Shown: positions 16,906 through 24,688 of the stretch, in pieces | How the letters are laid out: each line of letters begins with the position of its first letter | How positions within the stretch are numbered: position 1 is the stretch's first letter | From: an uncultured Prevotella sp. | GTDB lineage: Bacteria > Bacteroidota > Bacteroidia > Bacteroidales > Bacteroidaceae | DNA length: 38,837 nucleotides | NCBI GenBank assembly: GCA_947174835.1 | Contig: CAMWKM010000009.1 | Span: 1 to 38,837 of the forward strand | Reading direction: 5' to 3' | Translations under genes and position numbers: made by a program | Notes under the pieces: model-generated | What the model was told of the DNA's origin: nothing | Databases searched by the model: none | Seen by the model: the letters and a program-made list of their open reading frames with translations, nothing else

Positions 16906-18054
16906 TCAGTGATTATGATTGTGCCCCGGTATGGCCTTGCTTACAGATGCCAACCTGACCATATATGCCCCTTTAGCGACAATGGTATCGCCAGACTTCA
17001 GACCTTTCAGTATTTCTGTACGCATACCGTTGCTCTGTCCTACAGCAACCTCCTGCTTTCTAAACACCTCGTCGGCTTCCTGCAAATACACAAAAAACAC
17101 TCCTTGCTCTTCTGTAAGAGCCGATACAGGCACGGTTATCACGTCATTCTTCACTCCCGCAATGAGCCAGACACTGGCAAAAGCTCCGGGAAGGACATCG
17201 CCGACATTATCAAACTCAAATGTTACCGGGATATATGGTGAGCCATCGGTGGCAGACTTTCCGTACGATAGAAGTCTTCCGTTCATTTGTTCCAAACTAT
17301 AGATAGTATCTCCATAAGCCATCTTAAAGTTGGCAGTGCGTATATCACGCAATTGTCCGAAATGTTTTTCTGCCACATCCGCCCTCAGTTGCAGGCGTTT
17401 GTTTTGTGCCACCACAGCAATTGGCTGCCCCACGGCAACATATTCACCGTTGTTCACAAGGTGGTTCTTGATGTATCCGGATATAGGTGCCGACACATTG
17501 ATCCCCTTCGGAGTCATACGTCCTGCCACTCCCGTATATGCAGCTTTGGCAGTCTCATAGTTCATGCGCGCTTCTTCAAAGGCTTTCTCTGATATGATTC
17601 TGTCGCCCACAAGCTTTTCTGCCCTGCGAAACTCCTTTTCGGCAGCATCGTATGCAGCCTTTAACTTCGCAATCGGATCCCCATCTTGCAGAGCCTTGGA
17701 GGATATTGTCACAAGCACTTCACCGTTTTTCACGGCCTCACCTTCAGTGATCGACGGATTTCTGAAATACACTACTCCGTCTGCTGTTGCCACAATTGTG
17801 CGCTCATCTCCCTGCTGAGTCTGAACCTGCCCACTTGTAGGTATCACGGCACTGAAGGCTTGCGGCTTCACGATTTCGGTCTGCAAACCAACGGCTTGTG
17901 CCTGTTCATGGCTAAAATGTATGTCACTGCCCTCAACATATTCCTCACTCTCCTTATGCGTATCAGTTTCTTCGTGAGGATGACTGCTACAACCGGACGA
18001 TAGCACTGCAAACATAGTCATTGTAAAAGCCGTAAAAAATGTCTTTACCTTCAT
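16906..18054 (-). CDS. Periplasmic adaptor (membrane fusion) lipoprotein of the RND pump
   Basis: The 382-residue protein carries a lipoprotein signal ending in LSSGC (Cys22), followed by a His/Glu-rich stretch (HPHEETDTHKESEE). The lipoyl-like half motifs are split by a helical hairpin: GVVYFRNPSITEGEAVKNGE on one side and APISGYIKNHLVNNGEYVAV on the other, as in CusB/CzcB-type adaptors. A C-terminal barrel and membrane-proximal domain follow, and the protein ends in GHNHNH. The His-rich ends could bind metal. It is the first gene of the efflux operon and bridges pump and channel in the periplasm. The promoter with a 21-bp palindrome lies directly upstream. Confidence 0.92.
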   Translation of the reverse strand: MKVKTFFTAFTMTMFAVLSSGCSSHPHEETDTHKESEEYVEGSDIHFSHEQAQAVGLQTEIVKPQAFSAVIPTSGQVQTQQGDERTIVATADGVVYFRNPSITEGEAVKNGEVLVTISSKALQDGDPIAKLKAAYDAAEKEFRRAEKLVGDRIISEKAFEEARMNYETAKAAYTGVAGRMTPKGINVSAPISGYIKNHLVNNGEYVAVGQPIAVVAQNKRLQLRADVAEKHFGQLRDIRTANFKMAYGDTIYSLEQMNGRLLSYGKSATDGSPYIPVTFEFDNVGDVLPGAFASVWLIAGVKNDVITVPVSALTEEQGVFFVYLQEADEVFRKQEVAVGQSNGMRTEILKGLKSGDTIVAKGAYMVRLASVSKAIPGHNHNH

Positions 18055-18083
18055 ATTCTGTACTTATTTAATAATTTCAGCTA

Positions 18084-18091
18084 CAAAGGTA
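18084..18091 (-). promoter_or_regulatory. -7 box of the metal-efflux operon
   Basis: TACCTTTG on the minus strand, 29 bases upstream of the adaptor ATG. The region where a -33 element would lie is occupied by the 21-bp palindrome at 18101-18121. Confidence 0.65.
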
Positions 18092-18100
18092 CGGTGAAAG

Positions 18101-18121
18101 TTTTGCAACTCGGTTGCAAAA
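18101..18121. promoter_or_regulatory. Palindromic operator candidate for the efflux operon
   Basis: TTTTGCAAC and GTTGCAAAA are perfect 9-base arms around TCG. The site covers roughly 10-30 bp upstream of the -7 box, where a dimeric regulator would block or assist RNA polymerase. No metal-sensing regulator gene (Fur, ArsR or MerR type) is visible nearby, so the binding protein is unidentified. Confidence 0.6.
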
Positions 18122-18124
18122 TGA

Positions 18125-20761
18125 TTATCTATCGAAAAAATCTCGGATAGAAGCCATGTAGGGCGTCAGTTGCTTGGGATAGGCACTCCCCCAACGACTG
18201 ATACTATTGTGGCAATAAGCAATGGAAAGCCGTTTGCGTGCCCTGGAAATAGCCACATAGAACTTGCGAGCCTCCTCCTGAGCATCCCGTCCAGAGGTAC
18301 CGGCATAAATGCTGGGATACTTACCACTGACCGCATCGAACACGATGACATGATCGAACTCCAGCCCCTTAGCCTTGTGGACAGTGCTGATAAAAACGTG
18401 TTCCGTCATGCTTGACGAGCCGCAGAGGTCGGCTTCCTTCATGGTAGTAAGATCTTGTATGTGGCGACTCAACTGCTCAGCCAGTGAATGACCGGAGGAA
18501 GGCGTCAACATTTCACATTCTATATACCTTATTATATATGGGAGTTTAGGAAGAATCTTTATGCGGTCAATATTGCGCAGATAGTCGTAGGCATATTGCA
18601 ACTCGTAGGAAAGCAACGGCCCGTCGCTCTGTTTGAAGAGCCGCCGATGGGTATGGCTGTAAAGATCGCCGTAGAGATGACGGAAACGGCTTATCACATT
18701 CTGATGGCGATGAATGAATTTCAGTTGACGAGACATAATGCTGCGAGAACGATCATAGCAATAAACCATCAGGTTGCGTGTGGCCACGATGTCGTCATTG
18801 GCCAAATGAGAGTTCTGTCCCTCCAGATTCAACTGCACAAGCAAGTCTTTTAGCTTATAACTGGATTGGCGGGGATGAAGCAAACGCGCCATCTTGAGAC
18901 TATCGAAATAGGTAGGCCACAGGTGCCGCATAGACAACTCAGGTGCATAGCGCTGCATATTATGCTCCATGATTTGATAGTCGTACGTGGCATTATGCCC
19001 CAAGATAGCACAGCCACGGGCAAAATCGGTGAATTGCCGCAGGGCCTCGCGAGGAGCGAGATGGGGCTGTTGAGCATACTCATCAATAAGCGGATTGGGT
19101 ACGTCACCCAACATCAGCGGTATGGGACGCGAGGTTTCAATGAAGAGATTCAACTCATCGACCACCCTGCCCTGCCGCACTTTGACGGCGGCAATCTGCA
19201 CGACATCATCCTCGAAGACATTCAAACCAGTGGTCTCGGTATCGAATACCACAATATCCTGATGCTCGTAAAGCTTAACAAACTCTGCCAGATAGGTAGA
19301 GTCTTCATAGTCCAGGAAATCGACAGGCGAGATGGCCAGTTCCATCAAGTCCCTCACAAACTGCCGCGAAGCACTATTGGACGTGTAGACATGAAGACCT
19401 GTAAAGAGGTGCGACCAAGCAATGAAGTTCTGCTCCATAGACACAACACTGAGGTGGGCCAATAGCAGACGCACTTCCGGTGTAGAGAAACAATCGATGC
19501 CAGAGACCTTGAAATGAGGCACAGTCCGGAGGGCTGCGCTGATCTCATCGGCATCGCTATTGAAGGCAACGACCACAGCCACCGTCTCGTCAGGACAGAG
19601 TTCGTAGATGCGACGCACCTCACGAGCCACCATATTGACCTCGTCCACATTGTTGTCGGCCTCTATCATCGTCAAGTCTCCCGGTCGCTTCGGTGTGAGG
19701 TTCTGCGTCGACGGCAACAGTTCGCGGGCTATGCCCAACTGACATTCACCATACTGGTTGAACACGTCAAGCAGATATTGGGGCGAACGGTAGTTGACAA
19801 AGAAATTATAGAAATGGTCTTCACCGGCCCGCTGCCGCAGCAATGAGAGGGTATCAGTCTGCGCCCCCATAAACGAAAAGATGGCCTGCTGGGTATCGCC
19901 CAAGTAGACTACGGTGGCATCGGGAGCCATAAAGCGGTCGATAATAGCCAGTTGCAGTGGATTAAGATCCTGCACCTCGTCCACCTGAATCCAGCGCAAC
20001 AGCCGTCTCGTTTCGGCCTGATTGTTCGATGTCATGGCATCATAGGCAAACAGCAGGATGTCCTCGAAATCAAGGAGATCGTTCTGTCGCTTGTAATGTT
20101 CGTAGCGGTGAGCAGCATCAAGACATATCAACAGGAAGGTGGCCTCGCGACTGAGCAGGGCTTTTTCACCAAGATAATGATCAGCCATCCGATAGAAGCT
20201 GATGCACGAATCCTGCGTATAGGGCAGATTGAAGGCCGTACACAGTTCGCGCAACGGCCCTGAAGTGAGAGCGTCACGATGTACCATCAATCGCGAGGGA
20301 TAATGATGCTCACACTGATACATCAGATGCTGGAGGTTGATGATTTGCGAATAGCGCTGACGATCCTTATTGTCGCCCAGCACTTTCAGCTCATCTTCAC
20401 CCAGAAAATCGGCAAGAATGCTAAACGAAGTATCTGTATCAATAATGGTTGTATGCTCGGCCACGATGGCATTATCAAACAAGAAGCGGGAACAGAAGCG
20501 GTGTACGTTGCCCACAAATAGTTGATCAAGGTCCTCAGTCTGAGACATCCGATCGCGAATGCGGTCCTTCATACCACGGGCAGCGCGATTGGTAAATGTC
20601 AGACACGCCATCTCGCTAAAATCCACACCATGCTCTTTGGCCCATACCACACGCTCGGTCAGCACGGCAGTCTTGCCGCAGCCCGGAGGAGCGAGCACCA
20701 AATGGTAGCCTCCCGTGGCCTCTATCACTTGCTGTTGTTCGTGATTGAAATTCTGCTCCAT
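18125..20761 (-). CDS. UvrD/Rep-like superfamily 1 helicase with embedded DnaQ-type exonuclease
   Basis: From the ATG at 20759-20761 the protein has 878 residues. Helicase motifs: Walker A APPGCGKT (24-31), LTFTNRAA (motif Ia, about 54-61), DEVQD (261-265), GDTQQAIFSFMGA, STVHKAKGLEFD (792-803) and YVAISRARKRL (835-845). Between the two halves of the second helicase lobe lies a DEDDh exonuclease domain, about residues 502-670: VFDTETTG (about 505-512), GHNATYDYQIM (about 588-598) and SHLANDDIVATRNL (about 651-664), with all expected acidic residues and the histidine. The longer reading frame upstream crosses a promoter box and is not used. It likely unwinds and trims DNA during repair. Fused proteins of this kind may pair unwinding with 3'-5' degradation; the biological role is unknown. 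Confidence 0.88.
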   Translation of the reverse strand: MEQNFNHEQQQVIEATGGYHLVLAPPGCGKTAVLTERVVWAKEHGVDFSEMACLTFTNRAARGMKDRIRDRMSQTEDLDQLFVGNVHRFCSRFLFDNAIVAEHTTIIDTDTSFSILADFLGEDELKVLGDNKDRQRYSQIINLQHLMYQCEHHYPSRLMVHRDALTSGPLRELCTAFNLPYTQDSCISFYRMADHYLGEKALLSREATFLLICLDAAHRYEHYKRQNDLLDFEDILLFAYDAMTSNNQAETRRLLRWIQVDEVQDLNPLQLAIIDRFMAPDATVVYLGDTQQAIFSFMGAQTDTLSLLRQRAGEDHFYNFFVNYRSPQYLLDVFNQYGECQLGIARELLPSTQNLTPKRPGDLTMIEADNNVDEVNMVAREVRRIYELCPDETVAVVVAFNSDADEISAALRTVPHFKVSGIDCFSTPEVRLLLAHLSVVSMEQNFIAWSHLFTGLHVYTSNSASRQFVRDLMELAISPVDFLDYEDSTYLAEFVKLYEHQDIVVFDTETTGLNVFEDDVVQIAAVKVRQGRVVDELNLFIETSRPIPLMLGDVPNPLIDEYAQQPHLAPREALRQFTDFARGCAILGHNATYDYQIMEHNMQRYAPELSMRHLWPTYFDSLKMARLLHPRQSSYKLKDLLVQLNLEGQNSHLANDDIVATRNLMVYCYDRSRSIMSRQLKFIHRHQNVISRFRHLYGDLYSHTHRRLFKQSDGPLLSYELQYAYDYLRNIDRIKILPKLPYIIRYIECEMLTPSSGHSLAEQLSRHIQDLTTMKEADLCGSSSMTEHVFISTVHKAKGLEFDHVIVFDAVSGKYPSIYAGTSGRDAQEEARKFYVAISRARKRLSIAYCHNSISRWGSAYPKQLTPYMASIRDFFDR

Positions 20762-20764
20762 GAT

Positions 20765-20795
20765 GCAAAGATACGAAATTTCGCTGACATACAAA
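20765..20795 (-). promoter_or_regulatory. Promoter of the helicase gene, box only 3 nt from ATG
   Basis: TATCTTTGC (20765-20773) with TTTG 18 bp upstream (20792-20795), both on the minus strand. Only three bases separate the box from the ATG, so the transcript would be leaderless or nearly so. Confidence 0.6.
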
Positions 20796-20848
20796 CGTCT
20801 ATAAAGAAATATTTTCCGTTTACCACCCCTTATTTCTCTTTTATTTTG

Positions 20849-20857
20849 TACCTTTGC
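20849..20857 (+). promoter_or_regulatory. -7 box of the MATE transporter gene
   Basis: TACCTTTGC lies 11 bases upstream of the ATG at 20869, giving at most a very short leader. It is divergent from the helicase promoter about 80 bp away. No clear TTTG is seen upstream. Confidence 0.6.
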
Positions 20858-20868
20858 AAACGAAAAAA

Positions 20869-22251
20869 ATGGCAAAAGACCTACTGGCATATATTCGTGA
20901 AGGACGGCCAATGAGCCGCAATGAGAAACTGAAACTCATTGTGCAGTTGAGTGTGCCCTCTATTCTGGCTCAGATCTCGGCGACAGTCATGTTCTTCATC
21001 GATGCTTCTATGGTGGGACATCTGGGTGAAAAAGCCTCAGCCGCCATAGGACTGGTGGAGACAACATCATGGCTGATGGGAGGGCTGGCAATGGCTGCCA
21101 ACATGGGATTCTCCGTGCAGGTGGCTCACTTCATCGGGGCTAACGACTTCGAAGGTGCCCGAAAGGTGTTGCGCCAGTCGCTGGTTTGCTGTCCGATATG
21201 GGCTCTGATCATCTCAACGATTGCCATCGCCATCAGTCATCCCCTGCCCTATTGGCTGGGGGGCACAGAGGAGATAGCCCACGATGCCTCTATCTATTTT
21301 GCCATCATCGGCCTCTGTGGCATCTTCTTTCAAATGGAGGGCTTGGCCGGCTCTATGCTGAAATGCTCTGGCAACATGAAGATTCCCAGCATCCTAAACA
21401 TTGGCATGTGCGTGATGGACGTGGTATTTAACTACATCTTCATCTATCTGCTTGACATGGGAGTGACGGGAGCAGCGATGGGCACTGGGCTGGCCGAGTT
21501 GATAACGGCCATACTGATGCTCTATTTCCTGCTTATTCGCAGCGATATGCTCCGGCTAAAAGGACATTCGGGTTCTTTTAAGCCGAAGAGCGATGTCGTA
21601 AGAATGGCCTTCAAGATAGGGGCTCCAATGGGGCTGCAACATCTGCTGATGGGTGGTGCCCAAATAGTAAGCACGCTCATCGTGGCTCCTTTAGGCACAA
21701 TAGCCATTGCTACCCACTCGCTGGCCATCACCGTTGAGAGCCTGTGCTATATGCCGGGCTATGGCATAGCAGAGGCTGCCACGACCCTCGTTGGGCAAGG
21801 TATCGGTGCCGGACAACGACAACTCACTCGCTCACTGGCCCGTATGTCGACTGCTCTGGGCATTGCCGTGATGACTTTCATGGGTGTACTGATGTGGCTA
21901 TTTGCCCCATACCTGATGACTATCATGTCGCCTGTTGAGGAGGTGATTGCCCTTGGCACTCAGGTACTGCGCATCGAAGCCTGGGCCGAACCGATGTTTG
22001 CCGCAGCCATCGTCTGCAACGGCGTGTTCATCGGAGCCGGCGACACATTGAAACCTGCCATCATGAGCCTTACTTCCATGTGGGGCGTACGACTGACATT
22101 GGCATGGTGGCTATCGAAGACCTACGGATTGAAGGGCATGTGGATAGCAATGGCTGTTGAATTAACCTTCCGTGGCTTTATTTTCCTCACTCGTTTCCTC
22201 ACGGGGAAATGGAACAAGAAGCTGACTAAAGATGGTGTTTACGCTTCGTAA
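20869..22251 (+). CDS. MATE-family multidrug/cation antiporter
   Basis: The protein has 460 residues and twelve hydrophobic helices in two similar halves. The first half has QLSVPSILAQISATVMFFID followed by ASMVGHLG, and the second has KIGAPMGLQHLLMGGAQIVS, both typical of NorM/DinF-like MATE transporters that expel organic cations or drugs in exchange for Na+ or H+. An upstream TTG lies inside the promoter box and is excluded. A second ATG at 20911 (MSRNEKLK) with AAGGA seven bases ahead is an alternative start that would lose 14 residues. Its stop codon lies inside the 22-bp palindromic array. The substrate cannot be deduced. Confidence 0.92.
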   Translation: MAKDLLAYIREGRPMSRNEKLKLIVQLSVPSILAQISATVMFFIDASMVGHLGEKASAAIGLVETTSWLMGGLAMAANMGFSVQVAHFIGANDFEGARKVLRQSLVCCPIWALIISTIAIAISHPLPYWLGGTEEIAHDASIYFAIIGLCGIFFQMEGLAGSMLKCSGNMKIPSILNIGMCVMDVVFNYIFIYLLDMGVTGAAMGTGLAELITAILMLYFLLIRSDMLRLKGHSGSFKPKSDVVRMAFKIGAPMGLQHLLMGGAQIVSTLIVAPLGTIAIATHSLAITVESLCYMPGYGIAEAATTLVGQGIGAGQRQLTRSLARMSTALGIAVMTFMGVLMWLFAPYLMTIMSPVEEVIALGTQVLRIEAWAEPMFAAAIVCNGVFIGAGDTLKPAIMSLTSMWGVRLTLAWWLSKTYGLKGMWIAMAVELTFRGFIFLTRFLTGKWNKKLTKDGVYAS

Positions 22252-22314
22252 GTATGATACTTACGCTGTCTAAGTATGATACTTACGAAGCGTAAATACC
22301 ATAGTAACACTTTT
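22227..22314. repeat. 22-bp-period palindromic array between MATE and patatin genes
   Basis: Units start at 22227, 22249, 22271 and 22293. The two central units share TAAGTATGATACTTACG; the outer two are degenerate, and the first overlaps the last codons of the MATE gene. The array also forms a large inverted repeat: TTTACGCTTCGTAAGTAT (from 22238) against its exact complement ending at 22295, extendable with one mismatch. It lies between convergent genes and could end both transcripts; five T follow on the + strand (22311-22315). Confidence 0.8.
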
Positions 22315-22329
22315 TAAACATTATGTGGG

Positions 22330-23178
22330 CTATAACCGGAAACTACGGCAGAACTTCTCGCCCTCCTGAAAACCTTCCCAGTAAAGGCGTTCGAGCTTCA
22401 CGGGATCACTGCAAGTGCGGCCAACATCCATCTTACGCAAGGGACGAATGACAATAATATCGCCCCAGCGCTCCATGCACTCCACCATCTCCAACTGCTT
22501 ATTATAGACCTCAACGCGGTGGCTCAGGGCCTCACGCAAGCAAGGATAGTCGCCATAGATGAATGAAGGGATGTTGACATCACGCTCTGTACTGCGGTAA
22601 CCTTTATTGCGCGTCATCACCACAACATTGAAAGGATACCCCTGAGAAGTGGCACGCAAGACGGGAATGCTATCAACAATGCCTCCATCAAGCATCGGAA
22701 TGCCATCGACAGGCGTAATCTGGGCCACATACGGCAACGAACTGCTGGCCTTAGCAATGGCTATCAGACGGCGGGCATTATGCTTTTCGCTCAGGTATTC
22801 GGCCTGCCCTGTCAGACAATTAGTGGTGACCATCTCGAAAACAACCGGATTATGAGCATAGGTATCATAATCGAAAGGGACGATCTCTGACGGAAAACGC
22901 TCATAGAGAATATTGGGATCGAAGATGCTACCCTGAACGAGCAGGTTCTTGAGCGACAAGTAACCATACTTGCGAAGCATATCTATATTGCTGTAACGAG
23001 CCCTGCGAGGCTGGCGACTTGCGTAGGAGAGTCCATTGCAAGCACCGGCTGAGACGGCAGCGACATAAGGGAAATAGCACTCATGCTTCATCAGCGCATC
23101 AAGCACACCGGAAGTGAAGACACCACGCATACCGCCTCCTTCCAACACCAATCCCGTGTTACGTTCCAGTCGCTCCAT
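22330..23178 (-). CDS. Patatin-like phospholipase family protein
   Basis: The 282-residue protein has the full patatin catalytic set: oxyanion GGGMRG (14-19), the nucleophile serine in AVSAGACNG (near residue 43), and the Asp of the dyad in MLDGGIVDS (near 169). Proteins of this size and start (TGLVLEGGGMRGVFTSGVLD) resemble E. coli YjjU-type esterases or phospholipases. There is no signal peptide, so it is likely cytoplasmic or peripheral at the inner membrane. The ATG is only three bases from a TAATTTTGC box. It converges with the MATE gene and diverges from the aminopeptidase gene. The lipid substrate is unknown. Confidence 0.9.
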   Translation of the reverse strand: MERLERNTGLVLEGGGMRGVFTSGVLDALMKHECYFPYVAAVSAGACNGLSYASRQPRRARYSNIDMLRKYGYLSLKNLLVQGSIFDPNILYERFPSEIVPFDYDTYAHNPVVFEMVTTNCLTGQAEYLSEKHNARRLIAIAKASSSLPYVAQITPVDGIPMLDGGIVDSIPVLRATSQGYPFNVVVMTRNKGYRSTERDVNIPSFIYGDYPCLREALSHRVEVYNKQLEMVECMERWGDIIVIRPLRKMDVGRTCSDPVKLERLYWEGFQEGEKFCRSFRL

Positions 23179-23181
23179 GTT

Positions 23182-23190
23182 GCAAAATTA
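23182..23190 (-). promoter_or_regulatory. -7 box of the patatin gene, 3 nt from ATG
   Basis: TAATTTTGC on the minus strand is followed by AAC and the ATG. A start of transcription in the usual place would give a leaderless mRNA. No good -33 element is visible. Confidence 0.45.
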
Positions 23191-23265
23191 GTAAAGTTCA
23201 AAGAAATATGCCCCCTTTTAACTCCCTTTAACGGCCTTTTCGGCTTTTTCCTGCGCAAAATTATT

Positions 23266-23274
23266 TATCTTTGC
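23266..23274 (+). promoter_or_regulatory. -7 box of the aminopeptidase P-like gene
   Basis: TATCTTTGC, 31 bases upstream of the ATG at 23306. No convincing -33 element was found. Confidence 0.55.
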
Positions 23275-23305
23275 AACAAAATTGAATAAAGACACACATA
23301 AATTT

Positions 23306-24685
23306 ATGTTTAGCAAAGATATTTATATCAGACGTCGGGCAGAACTGAAACGACTGGTAGGCAATGGTATGGTGGTGCTCTTCGGCAACAATGAAGCCCC
23401 CTATAACTATCCGTCCAACGGCTATGCACCATTCCGACAGGATTCTACGTTTATCTATTATTTCGGTCAGCATCGCGACGGACTGGTGGGTATCATCGAC
23501 ATAGATAATGATGTGGAGATGCTCATCGGCGATGACATTGACATTGAAGATATTGTGTGGATGGGGTTCGTGCCTTCGGTCAGCGACCTGGCAGCCGAAG
23601 TAGGCGTCGCAAAGACCGCACCGACGGCAGACCTCAAGAAGATTGTCAGCGGCAGACAGGTTCACTTTCTCCCACCTTACCGCCATGACACGAAGATTCT
23701 GCTCATGGATTTGCTGGGCATCCATCCCGCACAGCAGAAGGAAAGTGCCTCGCTGACACTCATCAAAGCCGTCGTAAAGATGCGTGCCACAAAGAGTGCC
23801 GAGGAAATTGCCTGTATTGACGCAGCCTGTGACGTGGGTTATGTCATGCACACCACAGCCCAGATGCTCATCAAGCCCGGCATTACCGAGCGTTTCGTGG
23901 CCGGACAGGTGGACGGCATTGCCCGCTCGCTGGCCGGCGGCAATAGTTTTGCCACCATTTTCTCGCAGCATGGCGAAATCATGCACGGCTCACCGTCTGA
24001 TGCAAAGCTGGAAGATGGACGCTTGGTGCTCTGTGATGCCGGCTGTGAATTGGATGACTACTGCTCTGATCACACCCGCACAATGCCGGTCAACGGCAAG
24101 TTTACACAGAAGCAACTGGAGATATACAGCATCGTGGAGCAATGTCACGACTATGTGCTGCAGGTGGCCAAGCCCGGCATGAAATATGCCGACGTCCACT
24201 TTGCTGTATGCCGACTGATGACAGAACGGCTGAAAGAACTGGGATTGATGAAAGGTGACACCGACGAAGCCATCCATCAAGGAGCACACGCCATGTTCCT
24301 GCCTCACGGGCTGGGTCACATGATGGGCATGGATGTACACGACATGGAAGGGCTGGGACAGATTTATGTGGGCTTCGACGATGAGACACGCCCCAACTTG
24401 GAACAGTTCGGAACGAACTGCCTGCGCATGGGTCGACGATTGGAACCGGGCTTTGTCGTGACCGACGAACCGGGCATCTACTTCATTCCTCACCTCATTG
24501 ACCTCTGGCGGAAGGAAGGTCACTGCAAGGACTTCCTTAACTTCGACTTGCTGGAACAGTATAAGGACTTCGGAGGCATCCGCATTGAAGACGATTTACT
24601 TATCACTGCCGATGGCTGTCGCTTCATGGGAAGCAAGCGCATCCCCTATCACCCCAAAGATTTGGAAGATTTTATAAATAAATAA
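23306..24685 (+). CDS. M24 family aminopeptidase P-like Xaa-Pro peptidase
   Basis: The 459-residue protein has an aminopeptidase-P N-terminal domain (to about residue 150) and a pita-bread catalytic domain. The metal ligands are visible: two Asp in CDAGCELDDYCSDHTRTMP, His in HGLGHMMGMDVHD, Glu in VTDEPGIYF and Glu in GGIRIEDDLLIT. It should remove N-terminal residues preceding proline, with two Mn-type ions, in the cytoplasm. A TTG eight codons upstream would lengthen the protein; the ATG (MFSKDIYIRRR) is preferred, as Bacteroidetes relatives begin with a similar short sequence. The secreted C1 peptidase follows after only three bases, so both belong to one peptide-degradation operon. Confidence 0.93.
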   Translation: MFSKDIYIRRRAELKRLVGNGMVVLFGNNEAPYNYPSNGYAPFRQDSTFIYYFGQHRDGLVGIIDIDNDVEMLIGDDIDIEDIVWMGFVPSVSDLAAEVGVAKTAPTADLKKIVSGRQVHFLPPYRHDTKILLMDLLGIHPAQQKESASLTLIKAVVKMRATKSAEEIACIDAACDVGYVMHTTAQMLIKPGITERFVAGQVDGIARSLAGGNSFATIFSQHGEIMHGSPSDAKLEDGRLVLCDAGCELDDYCSDHTRTMPVNGKFTQKQLEIYSIVEQCHDYVLQVAKPGMKYADVHFAVCRLMTERLKELGLMKGDTDEAIHQGAHAMFLPHGLGHMMGMDVHDMEGLGQIYVGFDDETRPNLEQFGTNCLRMGRRLEPGFVVTDEPGIYFIPHLIDLWRKEGHCKDFLNFDLLEQYKDFGGIRIEDDLLITADGCRFMGSKRIPYHPKDLEDFINK

Positions 24686-24688
24686 ATT

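Noticed and set aside
23261..23986. 241-codon minus-strand reading frame
   Set aside because: It is antisense to the M24 peptidase and spans that gene's promoter.
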